Below, piece by piece: positions 12,701 through 27,700 of a stretch of 64,000 nt of DNA. Position 1 is the first letter of the stretch, and each line of letters opens with the position of its first letter. Source of the stretch: Membranipora membranacea (lineage: Eukaryota; Bryozoa; Gymnolaemata; Cheilostomatida; Membraniporidae); assembly GCA_914767715.1 (NCBI GenBank), contig OU612068.1, forward strand, positions 21,886,001 through 21,950,000, written 5' to 3'. The notes under the pieces were generated by a model. It ran no database searches. It saw only the letters and a list, made by a program, of their open reading frames with translations, and was not told the DNA's origin. The position numbers and the translations under genes were made by a program.

Positions 12701-15700
12701 TGACTATCATGTGAATAATTGAGAAAATATAAAAAAGGTAGCAAATTATGCATACAAAACTAACTCTTAAATGTAGGTCTTTCAACCTAATACGCATTGG
12801 TCCTAAATCCAGAAGGATTGTTGATTTACACATCTGAAATGGCCGGATCGGAATTCAATCATAAAATATCAAGGTTAAAATAATATGGTTTTCTAAGAGA
12901 AGTGAGCTTGAATTTAACGACCTGACTATAATTAAGTGAATTTAGTTTGTTAAGATTTTTTATATATAGGCTCTTATTGAATTTTTACCGATATTTTATC
13001 ATTGGGTGTCAGTTGACACGAATGTCAGTTGTCAGTGTAAGCTGCTACGACTTGTCTGATATCCACACCCCTGTACTTGTGGCATTTATTGCTGTGACCT
13101 TCGTATTTATAATTCAGAGAGCTTTTTTGATTCTCCGAGTAGCGAAATTAATAATTCAATGAAATGTACCATTATGTTGGTTTCAATGTCATCGCTGTTC
13201 TGTTTAGGTATTCATGACAGATGATGGTGACTTAGAGGATGAGAATGATGCCGGTGAACCTCTTGAGGACTGTTGTCTGAAATACGACAAAGATCAGGTG
13301 AATAGCTCAATCAATTAGGGAATACATACAACCAAGGGTGCTGGTGCTGGTGCTGGAATGATGAATCTAGTATGTTTTACCAGTGGGATTAGAACCGACA
13401 ATTCCTATGACACCATACGCCTGATAATGTGTAGCGGATACGCCAGCTGTTTGCGCTTTCGTGCAATCCCCACAAAAAGTAATAAATTGATTGAGAAAGG
13501 TGGTACTAATAGCCCTAATTTCGCTATTCTGAGTTATCCTCTCGCTTGCTTCGCTCGCTCATAAATTTACCACTGTGTATGGGTTTGTTAGAGTTATTGG
13601 AGCTCGCACGGACAGTTGCTCCTTTACCCCACTCAACTCCCCTGCTCCATGTCTTTTCAGCTTGACACCCTATCCTTCCATAAGTTAATTATAAGCATTG
13701 CTGACTAATTGAGGATACAGTTTTAACAGTTATTTTCAGTTGTTACATTTAGCTTACTTATTTAAAAACCCAGATTTCTCCCTCTTTGATAGAACAACAT
13801 AAGGAGGCTTTCTATATCCATTATCAATGACTCCAGACTGCATACCACCACTCCCCCCCCCCCAATCGTCAGATGTCATTCCTCTATACTACATAAACAT
13901 GAACACTACATTTAGTTACTCATTGTTCAGCAACTCTTATTAGCTTTAATTGCAAAAAAATCACTGTGTTTTTTCTTTAGGAAGAAATTGATGAAGAGAG
14001 TTCCTCGTCAGAAGAAGAAGAAGATGAAAGTGAAGAAGAAGATGATGAGGAGGTTGATGAGAATATGAGAGCCACCATACAGGCTGCACTGGGACCTGCA
14101 GCTGTCACATCAGATCAGTCAGATCAGGTACATTAAAATTAATATATATCAGCTCATAAACATATACAGTAAAGTTCGAAACTGTCCATGTGATGCTTTT
14201 GTTGGGCACATAATCAGAGCCTTTTGGGGATTCGCTCATCTTTGGTAGCCTTTAATCACGAGTGTCGGAAAAGAGCAAAGGGAGACAACTTCAAAATTTG
14301 TTCTTTCAATAAATGACATATAATGTGTGATGTGATGTTGAGTTCAAATTGAGGAAACAGCTGGACGGCTATCACACAGGCAAAAAAAAGAGCAATGTTC
14401 AATTGTACTACTCAAGTAAGCGGATATCGAACCTAGATTATCATAATAACCATGCAGCAATTTGACCCCTAAAAATGTCTTCATTTACACAAACTCATGA
14501 TTGTTCTAAGTATTTTCGCTGATTACATGATTCTCGTCCTTCTGCTTTTCGAAAAAGGTTTGAAATTTTAATTTTTCTTACTGCTGTGATTCTTTTCAGC
14601 GATAGCTGTTGTATATGGTTTTTATGGCTAGGCTGCATCAATCTCAATGATTTATCTCTCCTTGCGGTTATTTTTCCTAACAATCTATTTGATGTTATTA
14701 GGAGGGTGCGGATGACATGTCAGACAGTGAAATGTTCAAACTAGATGACGCTTTAGCAGCCGCTTTCAGAGCTATGAGAAAAAAGAGCAAGAAATCACCA
14801 GACGCTCTCGAGAAAAAGCGTCAAGTCACGCACTTCAAACTCAGGTACCGCTGCACCCGACTGTTCCATCCATCCATCCCATTAGAAAAGTGGTTATATT
14901 ATCCCAGTAAATCCAATATTGTGAGTTCATAGGGCAAATGAAAATAATAAAAAAATGAAAATTGTGGAAAATAGCATTTTAGTTTTTAAAAAATAATTTA
15001 GCAGGGATCATAGTGGATCATAGTGGTCAGGGGGAGGCAATAAATCAATTTTCAGACTTTGCAGCAGTTTTACTGCAACTAGGATCACAGGCTGTTTTAT
15101 TTCATATGCCCCAATGAATTTACAGCCTGAGATCTTTGAAGCCATACCAAACATGGCCTAGTAGGACTGTCACTTTAATATATAGTACATTAGGTCTGTT
15201 TTTATTGTGTAATTGCATATGTGCGTCATGTCTTGTTACGTTACCATGCCGTCAGATGGAAAGCTTTTCACCTACACGAATAACAGAATCACTAAAACAT
15301 GAAATATGCCCTCTATAACTGAGGTCAAAAAGAAAACGAAATAGTTGTGCTATTACAAGAAATTCTGCTTGTCTAGGATAGATACATAATATATATAATT
15401 ATCTCTGTATATCAAATTATGGCTGCCAATCAAGGTCCTTTCCTTATTAAGTGTGACACGAAACGATGCTTATTTAAGTTGTTTTGTTGCTTTTGGTGTG
15501 ATTTGGCGTGATTTGGTGTGATTTAGTGAGGTCACTTCATGCAGAACTGATGTGAAAATGAAATTTCGAGAATTTTCTTACTTTTTCATGTAGCTTTCGT
15601 TAATAGCTTTTGTGCCTACTCACTGGGCCATGTTCTTGTGAAATTGAAACCACTTTGATTACTCTCCTTTTAGGTGTATGGATCTAATCGAGGTAGTGGT

Positions 15701-18700
15701 GAAGAATTCTAATCGAGGAGAACATCTTATGGTTTGTTGCCTTTCGTCACCTCAAATTCACACCATTGGGGGGGGGGGGGGGGGGGTGCCATTGTAGCTA
15801 TATCTATCAGGGCTAGGGTCTAAGATCTTTTCAATCAAAAAGATAACATCCCCACTATAAGCAAGTCCCTTATTGAATAAAACAATCTGTCTGGAAAAAA
15901 GAGCTGCAATTTTTGATAATGTATATTATAGAAGTCTCGTATTGACATAGCCAATTACTGGTTACAAGTGTTTCTCCCATAAATTCCCTTTTTTAAGCTT
16001 TTTTATTTAAAAGGTTTCACCTCATATATAAACACATCCCTACTATTTTCTGAGCACTCTTTATTTCAGGAGCTGATTGTACCTTTGCTGACGCTCATCG
16101 AAGCTGGTTACAAGGAGTTCATAATGAAAGATGTCGGCAACAAGGCTCAGAATATTTATAACCATCTCCTGGCCCTGAAGAAGGTATATAATCCACAGCC
16201 ATAGTACACATAATCCAGCAATAAGCCTAAAATTCTAAAGTGGGAAGCAATTATGAGCCTTGTCTGTGATGCATACACGTCTTAAAACAGACTTGGCAAT
16301 TCCATCATCATTATCGCCTCACCATGTATGCGTTGAGAAACCACGGGATTATGTTATTATCAGCTAAAGAAATATGTCTTGTCTCCGCGCCGCATTTTAT
16401 TTCTATGATTTCATTCATTCTTACCATCTAAGTTATTTAAGTGACAGGAATCGGACCTATATAAATTTGCATAACCACCAAGCAATATTGTAGTCTTATC
16501 TCAAAAGCCCCTTTATTTGGGAGCCTCTGAGATGAGGCTAGCGATCTTGTGGATACAATCACAGCAAGGAAATAATTAGGTTTATTCACGATTTATCTAT
16601 CTTGAGGGTTCTCGTGCGAATTACCTCCCCAAGGGCTGGTTGCCATGCGACCGAGTTCATATGATATTCAAGAATGGTTGCCATATGGATTCCCAACATG
16701 AAGAGGTGACATTTTATACCTCAAATCTATAACATTTTAGCTGCCTGTGTGCTCTTTCACTGATGAGGAATCTATCACTGAGAAAGTGGATGCGGTTCTT
16801 GCCCTCTCCACCAATGGTAAGTGTGATCGTTATCTTCCAATTTCCGACTGAAATTTGTCATTGTCATACTGGGGGTTCTTTCAACTAGAATGAGCAATGC
16901 TTTCAGTACTAAAATATCGCCTCAACTTGACACAAAATCCTCGCTCATGCGGTCTTTCCGTCAGGCCAAATATTCCAAAATTGTCACAAAATGCATGAAG
17001 TTAGCCGTAGTGCCTTAGTTGATGATTTAGACTGGGATCGGGAAAATTTCACTTGAATCCAAATTTCTTGCAATCAATCTGACAATGTCATCAACTTCGC
17101 TAACAGCCTTTTCTGCCTCATTTCTTCGATAAAATGACGCAACGTCGTCAAAATGAATCAGCTTCGCAGGGTTCCACGAATTCAACATAACAGCAGATTG
17201 TGACATGAATACTTTAGTTGTTGGCTGTACATGAGATTTATCCCCATTCATGGTTTCTGAATTCTCTTGTAGCTAACGTCTGGCCGATCATGAAAGAAAT
17301 ATCTGGTGCTCTCAACTTTATGGTAAGTTATGAAATGCGTTTAACAGTATGATATATAATAAGAAATTCAACTTGATTTATACAGTTTCAATAGATGTAA
17401 TTGATATACTAACTTTACTAACATTATTGATACAATTACAAAATTATAACAAAAACTTAATTATTACCATAACTTAATTAATACGATTACGTTATAAATA
17501 CATTACAATATAATTAATATTATTTTCATTAAAATACAATAAAATATGGTGCAATATCTTAAATACTTGATGATCATTTCATTTCTCTCATTTTATTCTT
17601 GTTTTAAAAAAAGTGTCTCCCAAATCTTGTGTTACATCACTTGCATCACAGCGATGCAAGACCCCCACTGATGACTCTGAAAAAAAAAAATTCCGAGGCA
17701 GTTGTGACCAATTCTTTCCATCTGCATCACCTCAATGTATTATATGCTCAACATTGGGCTACCATGTTTCAAAGTGACTCAATGGAAAAAGTACATTAGA
17801 TATAGTGTGCTATGTACTCTTCCTTGTCAGGTAATTTGCAGACTTCTCACATAGCATCAACTCAACTAGTTTGTGGGATATTCAGCTTTGAGCGGATTGT
17901 TTTTTTTTGTTATGATAAGAGTAAGAATGACTTGTCACTGGAAAACATCGATACCCACGGAAATTTTAGTTAGTCAATGGAATCCTGATACAGAAGATAG
18001 CGCGTTACAATATGTTTGCGCTATTTTGATGACTGTAATCAGATTGCGACAGATTGATTTCCATTCCCCCTGCTTCAACTGTAAAAGAACCCAATAAAGT
18101 GAACCCTAGAATAGTGGAAACTTTTGTCAACCTTTGGGATGGTCTCTTGGCTATTGAATATTGAAAAAGAATAAATTAGCCATTACGATGGTTGTGCCCT
18201 TGAGCTTTGTCATATAAATATTTTATGATTTATTTTTTAAGATCACCAGCCATAAGACGTGGTTTTGATATGGTTCTAAACATCCAGCGAGTATTAATAT
18301 CACATAACTGGGGATAACCATCCTGACGGCCGATTTATTGTCACTGGATAGCTAAGCCACCATCCCTAAAGGTTGACAAAAGTTTCCACTTTTCTAGGCT
18401 CACTTTATTGGGTTCTTTTACAATTAAAGCTGTGGGAATGGAAGTCAAACTGATGCAATCTAGCTTTCAATACTAATACTACTTACTTAATACTCGCTGG
18501 ATGTTTAGAATTATATCAATAACATGTCATATGGCTCATGAAAAATATATTAAATGTTTGCAATAGCTGAAATTATGATGAAATGAAAGCTGCGTGGATC
18601 AAAAGTTTTTATTGTATCAAATTTAATTATTTATATTGTATCAGATTTAATCTTGTCCTTAGAATATTGCGCTCCTTGTACAGGCAATTATACTCATGCC

Positions 18701-21700
18701 ACTCTTCTAAGAGGGTTGCTTTTCCTTACCAATAGAACTTACCCAGAATCCCCTGCTTGGATTTTATATTCCCAAGGCCATATAAAATAACCTAATTGAA
18801 TAAATGATATCACTGTTGATAGAACAGATAATGAAATAAATGATAATATAAATTACAATAACAAAATATATGGTATGATAAATAATATAATAAAAATTAA
18901 ATTAAAATATAAATGATGTAGATGCAAAGTAAGGGACCTGTGGGCTCAGTTTAGCAGGCTAACACACTCATTCTCAATGTAGAGCAGGAGAATTATACAG
19001 TCAGATGTCCTTCCTCATGCCAGCAGCCGTGACCATGTTTGGATTTCAGCCCAGAACTCCCTGTATATAATCCTGCCATCTTAATGTACATAAAAAAAGT
19101 TAAATAATAAACACTGGTGCAATATTACTTGCACTTTAATTTAAAGATGCCCATTCATGTATTGGGTACAGCTGTGATACATCACATTGCCAACCTGTTA
19201 AGCGCTCCGTCATTTTGCATTTTTAAGTTTGGACTATATAGACTAAATAATTAATCTGTACTCTTGTATTGCAGATTAAACTATTATCACATTCAGAGCT
19301 CACAGATCTAACGGCCAAGAAAAATAAGGTGAGTGAGAATCAGTCTTTTAGGTACCAATTGTGGTAGATAGTCAATTAGATAATTAGTCGTTAGATATTT
19401 GTTACAAATCTGTATCTGTTCTGTTATGAGGGGATAATTCTTCACCAATTGTATTGTTCATTGTTAAGTACTGTTCATAAGAAGACTGCGATATCTTCAA
19501 AATGTTTTTGTTAAACCACACAAACACATTTGTCCCCATTCTTAAGATTATGGTTTTTTGTTGTTGTCTATGGTGCTGTCATCGGGTTGAAAGGTGCGTT
19601 TGACATCACAACCGTAGGTGTTGACAACCAGCATCACTATAACTGCCCCATTTTCCAGGACTTCCTCAAAATAATAGTACATTGCATCAAGTACATTCAT
19701 TTTGTGTTTATATTTTTATTGATGTTATCTAGAAAACTGAAGCCAAGCTAGAACACCTCGTCACTGACGCAGTTAAGGCAGCTCTCTCAGATTTCTTCAT
19801 CAGAAGGTACTATTTTATGTTATGTCATACTAGCCAGGAGTATATCCAACCCGTGTCATTATAAAATGTTTCCCCACATGGACATAACATCATATTAAGG
19901 TTTATTGAATGTCATTATTCTCTTCCAATTAAAACCTATATGATTGGCAGTTGAGAGAAAAATGCGGGTAGTGGTTGACGGCTCAATAAGACACTTTAAT
20001 AAACAAAGCCGGAATTTCCAGTGAAAATGAATTTATTTACGCTTTTGCTACACAAACTGCCAATTATGACTTCAATGCTTACATCAACTGAGATGAATTA
20101 AGCAAAAATTTTGAGAGACTTTGGATTCAAATTTAGCAATTATATCATTTTGATTAGCATAGGGATGGATTATGACCTGTGACTTTCTAACAATTTCCTC
20201 TTTTCAAAATTGCTACGAAGGAAAATTACGGGTCGTGACAATATGACATTCGATATTACAAAATCAAAGAAACATCATATTACCAATATCAGCAGATATC
20301 AAGTATACCTCGACAGACATACATAACTAGTCATCCAGACTACCGGTGTCGGGTGGTCTCATGCTGTAATTCTTATTGTCACGTTCGCAGATTTCGCACG
20401 ACACGATATTGATTGATCCGGCAATATTAAATCGTTGACACTACACGCGCCATAATGTGACTCAGCAGACTTTAGGGGGCATTCTGTTTACTTTCTTCTA
20501 GCCACTTAGAAAGTCAATCGCAGGCCACTTGAGTAGTCACATACGGGAGAACTCGCACAAACTCAACGTGAACTGCTGCTTTCGCTGTCTATGCGTGACG
20601 ATAAGCTCAATAACCATATTCAACATTTGCATTGGTCTTAGTTGCCCAATGAAACCTTACAGAAAACATTTGTTGAGTCACAGAACAATCATTTTCTCTT
20701 CCAGAACCATCAATGTTGAGCTTGTGTTTCCACTCAATCTTTAAGTGTTGGTAATGCAGCTGATGGAAGGGTCCATTATTGAAGACTCTACCGTTTCTAG
20801 CAAATATTATGCAAATAACAAAAGAAAATATTCCTGTTTATTAAATGCGAATACAATTGTTAGTCCTTTTCCCTGTATTCGTGCATTGTTGCAACTACTC
20901 TCTATGGAGATTTTAGAGAGACTAACCATTTAGCGAAGATTAAGAAACTAATAAAAGGGATTTTGTTGTTTATTAATTGCACACCATTGTTAGTCATTTT
21001 CCCTGCGGGGTGTGTACTGTTGCAACTACTCTCAATGGAGATTTTAGAGAGACTAGCCATTTACCGGAGATTGAGAAACTAATAAAAGGGATTTTGCTGT
21101 TTATTAATTGCACACCATTGTTAGTCATTTTCCCTGCGGGGTGTGTACTGTTGCAACTACTCTCAATGGAGATTTTAGAGAGACTAGCCATTTACCGGAG
21201 ATTGAGAAACTAATAAAAGGGATTTTGCTGTTTATTAATTGCACACCATTGTTAGTCATTTTCCCTGCGGGGTGTGTACTGTTGCAACTACTCTCAATGG
21301 AGATTTTAGAGAGACTAGCCATTTACCGGAGATTGAGAAACTAATAAAAGGGATTTTGCTGTTTATTAATTGCACACCATTGTTAGTCATTTTCCCTGCG
21401 GGGTGTGTACTGTTGCAACTACTCTCAATGGAGATTTTAGAGAGACTAGCCATTTACCGGAGATTGAGAAACTAATAAAAGGGATTTTGCTGTTTATTAA
21501 TTGCACACCATTGTTAGTCATTTTCCCTGCGGGGCGTGTACTGTTGCAACTACTCTCAATGGAGATCTCATGATAGAATAACCATTTAACATTGTTGAAA
21601 TTCCAAAAGTCCAACAACATATCAGTCATTAGGGTATTATCGTCAATTATCATATCACCATCGCTGAACGAGTTAGTCAGTTCTCCCTCTCCACATATTG

Positions 21701-24700
21701 CACAGCCCTGGGTACCCCTCAACCTTCCACTAGTGTTCATGTGACTTTATCCAATAGAATTCCAGATACCAGGTAATCTCAACTACCTTCAGGAGCCAGC
21801 CCGTTTTCTGTGCATTGCTAGCTTCAGTCTTTCATATTCAAGGCAAAGGTCCTACCAAAGGTTATTCAAGTTTCTTATTGAAAAATATAAACTTTTACCT
21901 AAGCTCTTGGGCATGAAAAATACTCTACGTTCATGGCTATAAAATGAGAAATTGTCAAACTTACATTTTAACTTAACCTGCGTGCTGCATTTAAAGTTAC
22001 AAAAGACAGCAGTGTTTTTAAATCATGAGCCACTTCAGCTTGAATGTTGAGTTTATATATATAAATTTTTATTGCATCCACAATCATCCGAAGATGTTTT
22101 CCCTGATGTGCATAGATAAAACAAAAAAGGAACAAACGAAATAAGATCAAGGGCATAAAACTCAATCCAATGAACACTAATCTTCACAGTGAACACTATT
22201 ATTGGCGGGTTTGCATAATAGTTGTAGCCAGGCTCTAATGATATAATGATGTAATAATAATATTTATAATAAAAATAATAATTTATTAATTGTTTGGTTC
22301 ATTCTCTTTTTTTAGAGAGAGCAAATACAGCCACACATTATTCCAGAAGTTGTTCGAAAGGCAGCCGGTAAGCTGTTTTGACATGCAGTCTGCATTTTCA
22401 ACTTCCCATTTACTGTTTACATTTATTGTTACAACTTTTTTTTAACACTTCCCTCCTCTATTTTTTTGCGCCTACCCAAGAAACTCAATGAAATAAAACA
22501 TGTTAGGCAAAGGCAAAGATATACAGATGAATAATCAGAAGATTGTATATACAAACATTCATGCATACTTTTATAGGTGTATGTGTATGTACTGTATGTA
22601 TGTAAAAGTGTATAATTGTATGATTGATATGAACATTATTTGCAGCTCTGTAATTTGCATTCTGTTTTTAGACTCTGTTCTGGAGCTATGCAGACACACT
22701 GCTTGACTTTATAGGCAATACAGATGTCAGGGTATTCTGTAGGGTGAGTGTGCCGCTGTATATACCACTCAAACATCAAGAATCCGCACTATTAACATGT
22801 GTATCTCTGATTGTTTGCACTCTGCACATATGCAAACTGTTGTGGCATATGTTTGTCTCTGCAGCATAGGGCCTGAATTAATTCACATAGACAGAGCACC
22901 TAAATTTGAAAAATATTGTTAATAACCCATAATTTGGACACACTCATAACCTCGAATTCTTGGAGTTGCCTTTCTTAATGGAAGGAAGCGCCATCACCAC
23001 TATGCTTCAGAGATAGACTTTATCACCATGGTGCCTCTGCTGTATATGCTCCTAACATGTTCCCGCCCCTAATTGATGAAATTGACCTCGGCTTGTCTGA
23101 CCGGATTCGCTCTGATGGTACACATACTAAGTGAATTAATTCACTCTCAATTCATCAGAAATATCCATGCCATAGTATCATGTAATCAGTGTGTCTATAT
23201 AATATACGCATCAATTTGACAAGCCTCCCCTTACCCTGAGAAAAAGTTCTCCTTTTCGCGCATGCTTAAAAAAGCTAAATTAAAGGCAAGCTTTGTGCTT
23301 TCTATAAACATTCACTTTAGCTAGCCAAAAACAGCTAGCTAGCTGACATTAAATCGCCCCCAAACTAGCCCAAATTAACCCTGGGAAACATTTACTACTC
23401 CTAGAGAGTAAATTATGCTACTGTACAACTAGGGTTTAGTTATTTGTTACCAAATGTAAAATAATCTGAAACATTTTTTCTTATGAATATGTTTTCTGTT
23501 TGGAAACTTGGATAACTTGAAAACGTCAATTTGTCCTCAAGTGTATAACTGGTGTTATGTTGGCCTGAGCGGGTCAGAGACTCTCATCCTACTCTTTGAT
23601 TGAAATGAGTAAGTGTTTGTGTATAAAAAAAATAGCAATGAATGTTCACATGTCACCATGACCAAACCTGCGTAAATTGAGAACGTCAGTTTGTCCTCAA
23701 GTTGTATAACTGGTGTTATGTTGGCCTGAGCGGGTCAGAGACTCTCATCCTACTCTTTGATTGAAATGAGTAAGTGTTTGTGTATAAAAAAAATAGCAAT
23801 GAATGTTCACATGTCACCATGACCAAACCTGCGTAAATTGAGAACGTCAATTTGTCCTCAAGTTGTATAACTGGTGTTATGTTGGCCTGAGCGGGTCAGA
23901 GACTCTCATCCTACTCTTTGATTGAAATGAGTAAGTGTTTGTGTATAAAAAAAATAGCAATGAATGTTCACATGTCACCATGACCAAACCTGCGTAAATT
24001 GAGAACGCCAATTTGTCCTCAAGTTGTATAACCGGTTTTATGTTGGCCTGAGCGGTTCAAAGAATTGAAATTGTTTGAAATGAGTAAGTGGTTATGTTTA
24101 AAAAAAGCTGGCAATACATTTTCACATGTCATCATGACGAATATCTCATTTATTTCAGACGCAGGGGTGTGCCCTGGTAATGCCACTTCTACACAAAAAT
24201 GTGGTAAGTGATATCCCTCCTCAAGTTTCACAGATTATTTGAGCGTTTGTTGTTGCTGCGAGATGATATGGGTGATGTAATGGAGGCTGCCCTGTTGTTA
24301 ATGTGGCAATCAAGCTGTGCAAATGACTGCAACAATGTTGAGTAAGACAGTGGCAATTAGAACGGTGAAAACAAATCCTGTTGGGAGCAAGCTGTTGCTT
24401 GAACCCCAACCGCATATATCTAGACATGTTGACGTGATGACTACTCTTATGCATCGACATAATTGATTTTCATTTCTCATTTCATGCAAGAAATTCTCAC
24501 CTTTCCAGCTTACACTCCGTCACCACAAAGTTATCAATGAGACTACTTTATGTGCTGAACAAAAGTCAAAGTCAAATTTGCTGAGATTCCCAAATAAAAA
24601 ATCAAGACTTTGTTTATTTGGTTATTTTGGTACTCATTCTCTGACAGAACTTGTTTGATACTTGAAGAGAAATTGTTTTTTTTCCTGATGAAGATTCCAG

Positions 24701-27700
24701 TGATATTTCAGGCCTGTTCGAAAATTGGTCCATGTCAATAATCATATGACTAGGTTTTGTCCATTTTCTGCAATCTTGACCCCCACAGGAGGTCACATGA
24801 CTTGCCTTGCCATAAGTTAATAGAGTCCCGAAAAAGTAAAGATGTGAAAGTAATTTTCATGGTATCCGAAAAAAGGGTTTATAAAACAATCTTGATCTAA
24901 TATATTAAATTAAATTAAATTGGATTCTCCTGTTGATCTCATTAAAGAGAGGATAACCACTTGCAGCATTTGAATAATTTTCATCAAAAGGATTCTGTTC
25001 CATATCAGATGACAGACTACCTTGGCAAGTTTAGACTGCTAGATTGGGCATCGTATTTGGAATGTTCCATCAGTTTTCAGATTTATGCGACCTGGATAAT
25101 ACTTTAAAGCACATTTATTTGTTATCATTTTAAATTGAATCTGTTACTTGTACTGTCCTAGATTGGTCAGCTTTTGGCTTGACTTGACTTTAACTAGCGC
25201 CAAATCTAAGAAAATGAATAGATGAGGTCGGGACCATCGACATGATGCCTATATTAATGCAATAAAGTCCACTGTTCAATTTAATATCAGATTTACTTCT
25301 TAAAGCCAGACAGACCAAGTGGAAATAATAGGTAAATTCGCGCCTTTGGTATTTATATTAAATAATCATTAATTATAATCATTTTCATGGGGAAATCCAA
25401 CTGAATAGATTTTATGATTAGGTATACGGTTTTTCTATATCAGCCAAATGAAACTTAGAATTATCTCTTCATTGGTAATAGGGAGACAACTTGAATTCAA
25501 GTTGGATTCAGTTGGATTTCCCCATGAAAATGATTATGATTAATGATTAATTAATATAGATACCAAGGGCGCGAATTTACCTAATGGCGGAGTAATATTT
25601 TTTTCTGGTATTCTCAAAGACTGGTTGTTTTATGCACAATTTATGCTGTTAAATGTGAAACAATCAATTGACAGTTTTCTGAGCTGGAATTTGAGCTTTT
25701 TTTTTTGGGTTGCCCTCTCTCTTATAGATGGATAAATATCAGAACATAAAATCAATCAAGAGTTGTCTTCATTCATAAACATGGACAGAAAACCCCATCT
25801 AGAGACAACTGACTCTTCCTTTATCATAAAAAGTTCACATCGTGCAAAACAAATTTCCACGCAATGACAGAGTATTGCATTTGGCTTATGAAAAAATCTG
25901 AGTTTGACATCTATCTTTAACAAGTTCCAATGTAGATGCAAATCACTTGACTGTGATGAATGATAATAATATGGGTTATAAATGGGTTCATTGCGTCGTT
26001 TTTGCCATTTTTGGACATGCGACCCACAAGAACTAGTACTTTGCAAATATTGAACCCATGGTAAAGACTATAATGATTTGACCATTTTAAAATAGGCTGC
26101 TTCCTGATCAACACTATGTATTGTAGAACCATTGCCATTGCAGCAACCGCTTACATAGCAAAGCAATTTTCAAAATAGAGTTGGACTTCTAGCCACAGTT
26201 TACAAGAGTTATTATTTGAAATGAAATGTTGCGCCACTAATTTGCAAAAAATCATTAAACCTTCAGTGCATATAATTTCATATCTTGGAGAAGCAATCAT
26301 TGCGTGCCTCTACAGACAGCTGCCAGGTAGAGGTAGCGATGTTTATGTGCTTTGGCTATAAAAGCTGTACCTGCCCGAAGCAATGACATTGGATTGGTGT
26401 CATTCCTTCTATCAAGGTAGTCAGTGTAATCATTGGTATTGTTTGTTTTGTTCCAGATAAATGAAGTAGGCCAGGAAACGTGGGCTGATTACCAGAGTAA
26501 GCTGTCCAAGGCCATCAAACTGGTAAGTGTTGGTTTTTCTCGCACTAAGCCCTGTTTTCTATAATTTCAATTCACACTCTTATCGCTTCATTGGCAAGAA
26601 AATGCATCGCTCAAGTGTTAGATAGAACGTACTGCCACCAACACCTCAGATAAAAAACATGAATTTAAGAGTATGGCGGTGATAGCGTTGGTTTGAAATT
26701 ACGGGAATAAATGTCCTTTGAACGTGATACTCCTGACACCTTTTACAGTCTTTGGACCTCCACTTGATTATTACAAGCATTAGCTTATTTCTTATGTTGG
26801 TATCTCATTTCGATCAAGATTTCGGACCAAAAACCAGAATTATTTTCATCACATAGCGTCAGGAGTCCCACGTTTATACGACGTATTCCCACAATTTTAC
26901 TGACTGTCACGCTATGAAAGCGCCCCACTCGATGTTGATAGTACGTAGCTTGTTTAACGCTGTAACCGTAATACCAAGGAGAGAAGAATGAAAACATTGA
27001 ATTGCTAGGCCATAATAATCAAAAACAATTGAGATGTACCATGTAACATGAGCGAACAAAAATTTATATAAATAAATATATTGTATTTGGTAGAAGACAA
27101 GGAAAATTTTTGAAGATTTCTGAAACTGAGATAATTCCTTTGGTATAGGGACAATATATATATATTAACAAAAAGGTTGTTTTTACCAAGTCAATATTAT
27201 GATCCCAAATCACCTGCATCCTGCTGTTCGGCTTTCTTGTGAAACTGCGAGGTTATCAGAAGTATTGATAGAAACTTTTCAACACTGAGTCCAAGTGTAC
27301 CTGACAACATGTATACATGTGAATAATTATTAAATATAATCCTAAATGTAAAGAGATGGAAATATTTACGTTTAAAAATAAGACAATCACATAATATCAA
27401 ATGACCTGTAATAGAAGGCATCTCTTAACATCTGAATAACAATCATGTCGATATGGATTTTTTCCTGCATGGTGGCACCTCCTCACAGAAAATCATCCAT
27501 ACAAGTATCATCAGAGTTCTAATACACAAACACCTATGTCTCATAGCAAGATAGTGTGAAGGGATAAAGAAAAACTTGTGAGTTTTATAGTGTAAGGGAG
27601 CCCTGCAGCCCTGCAAGCTCCTATCACTTTGTGCAATATAATATATTATGACCTACCCCGGTTTAAAGCAGCTGTTGAAATGTAGCTGGTGTTTGCCAGA

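Noticed and set aside
20977-21740. Repeated 65-78-residue open frames on both strands
   Set aside because: They are translations of the 131-bp minisatellite; the period is not a multiple of three and the frames end at each unit.
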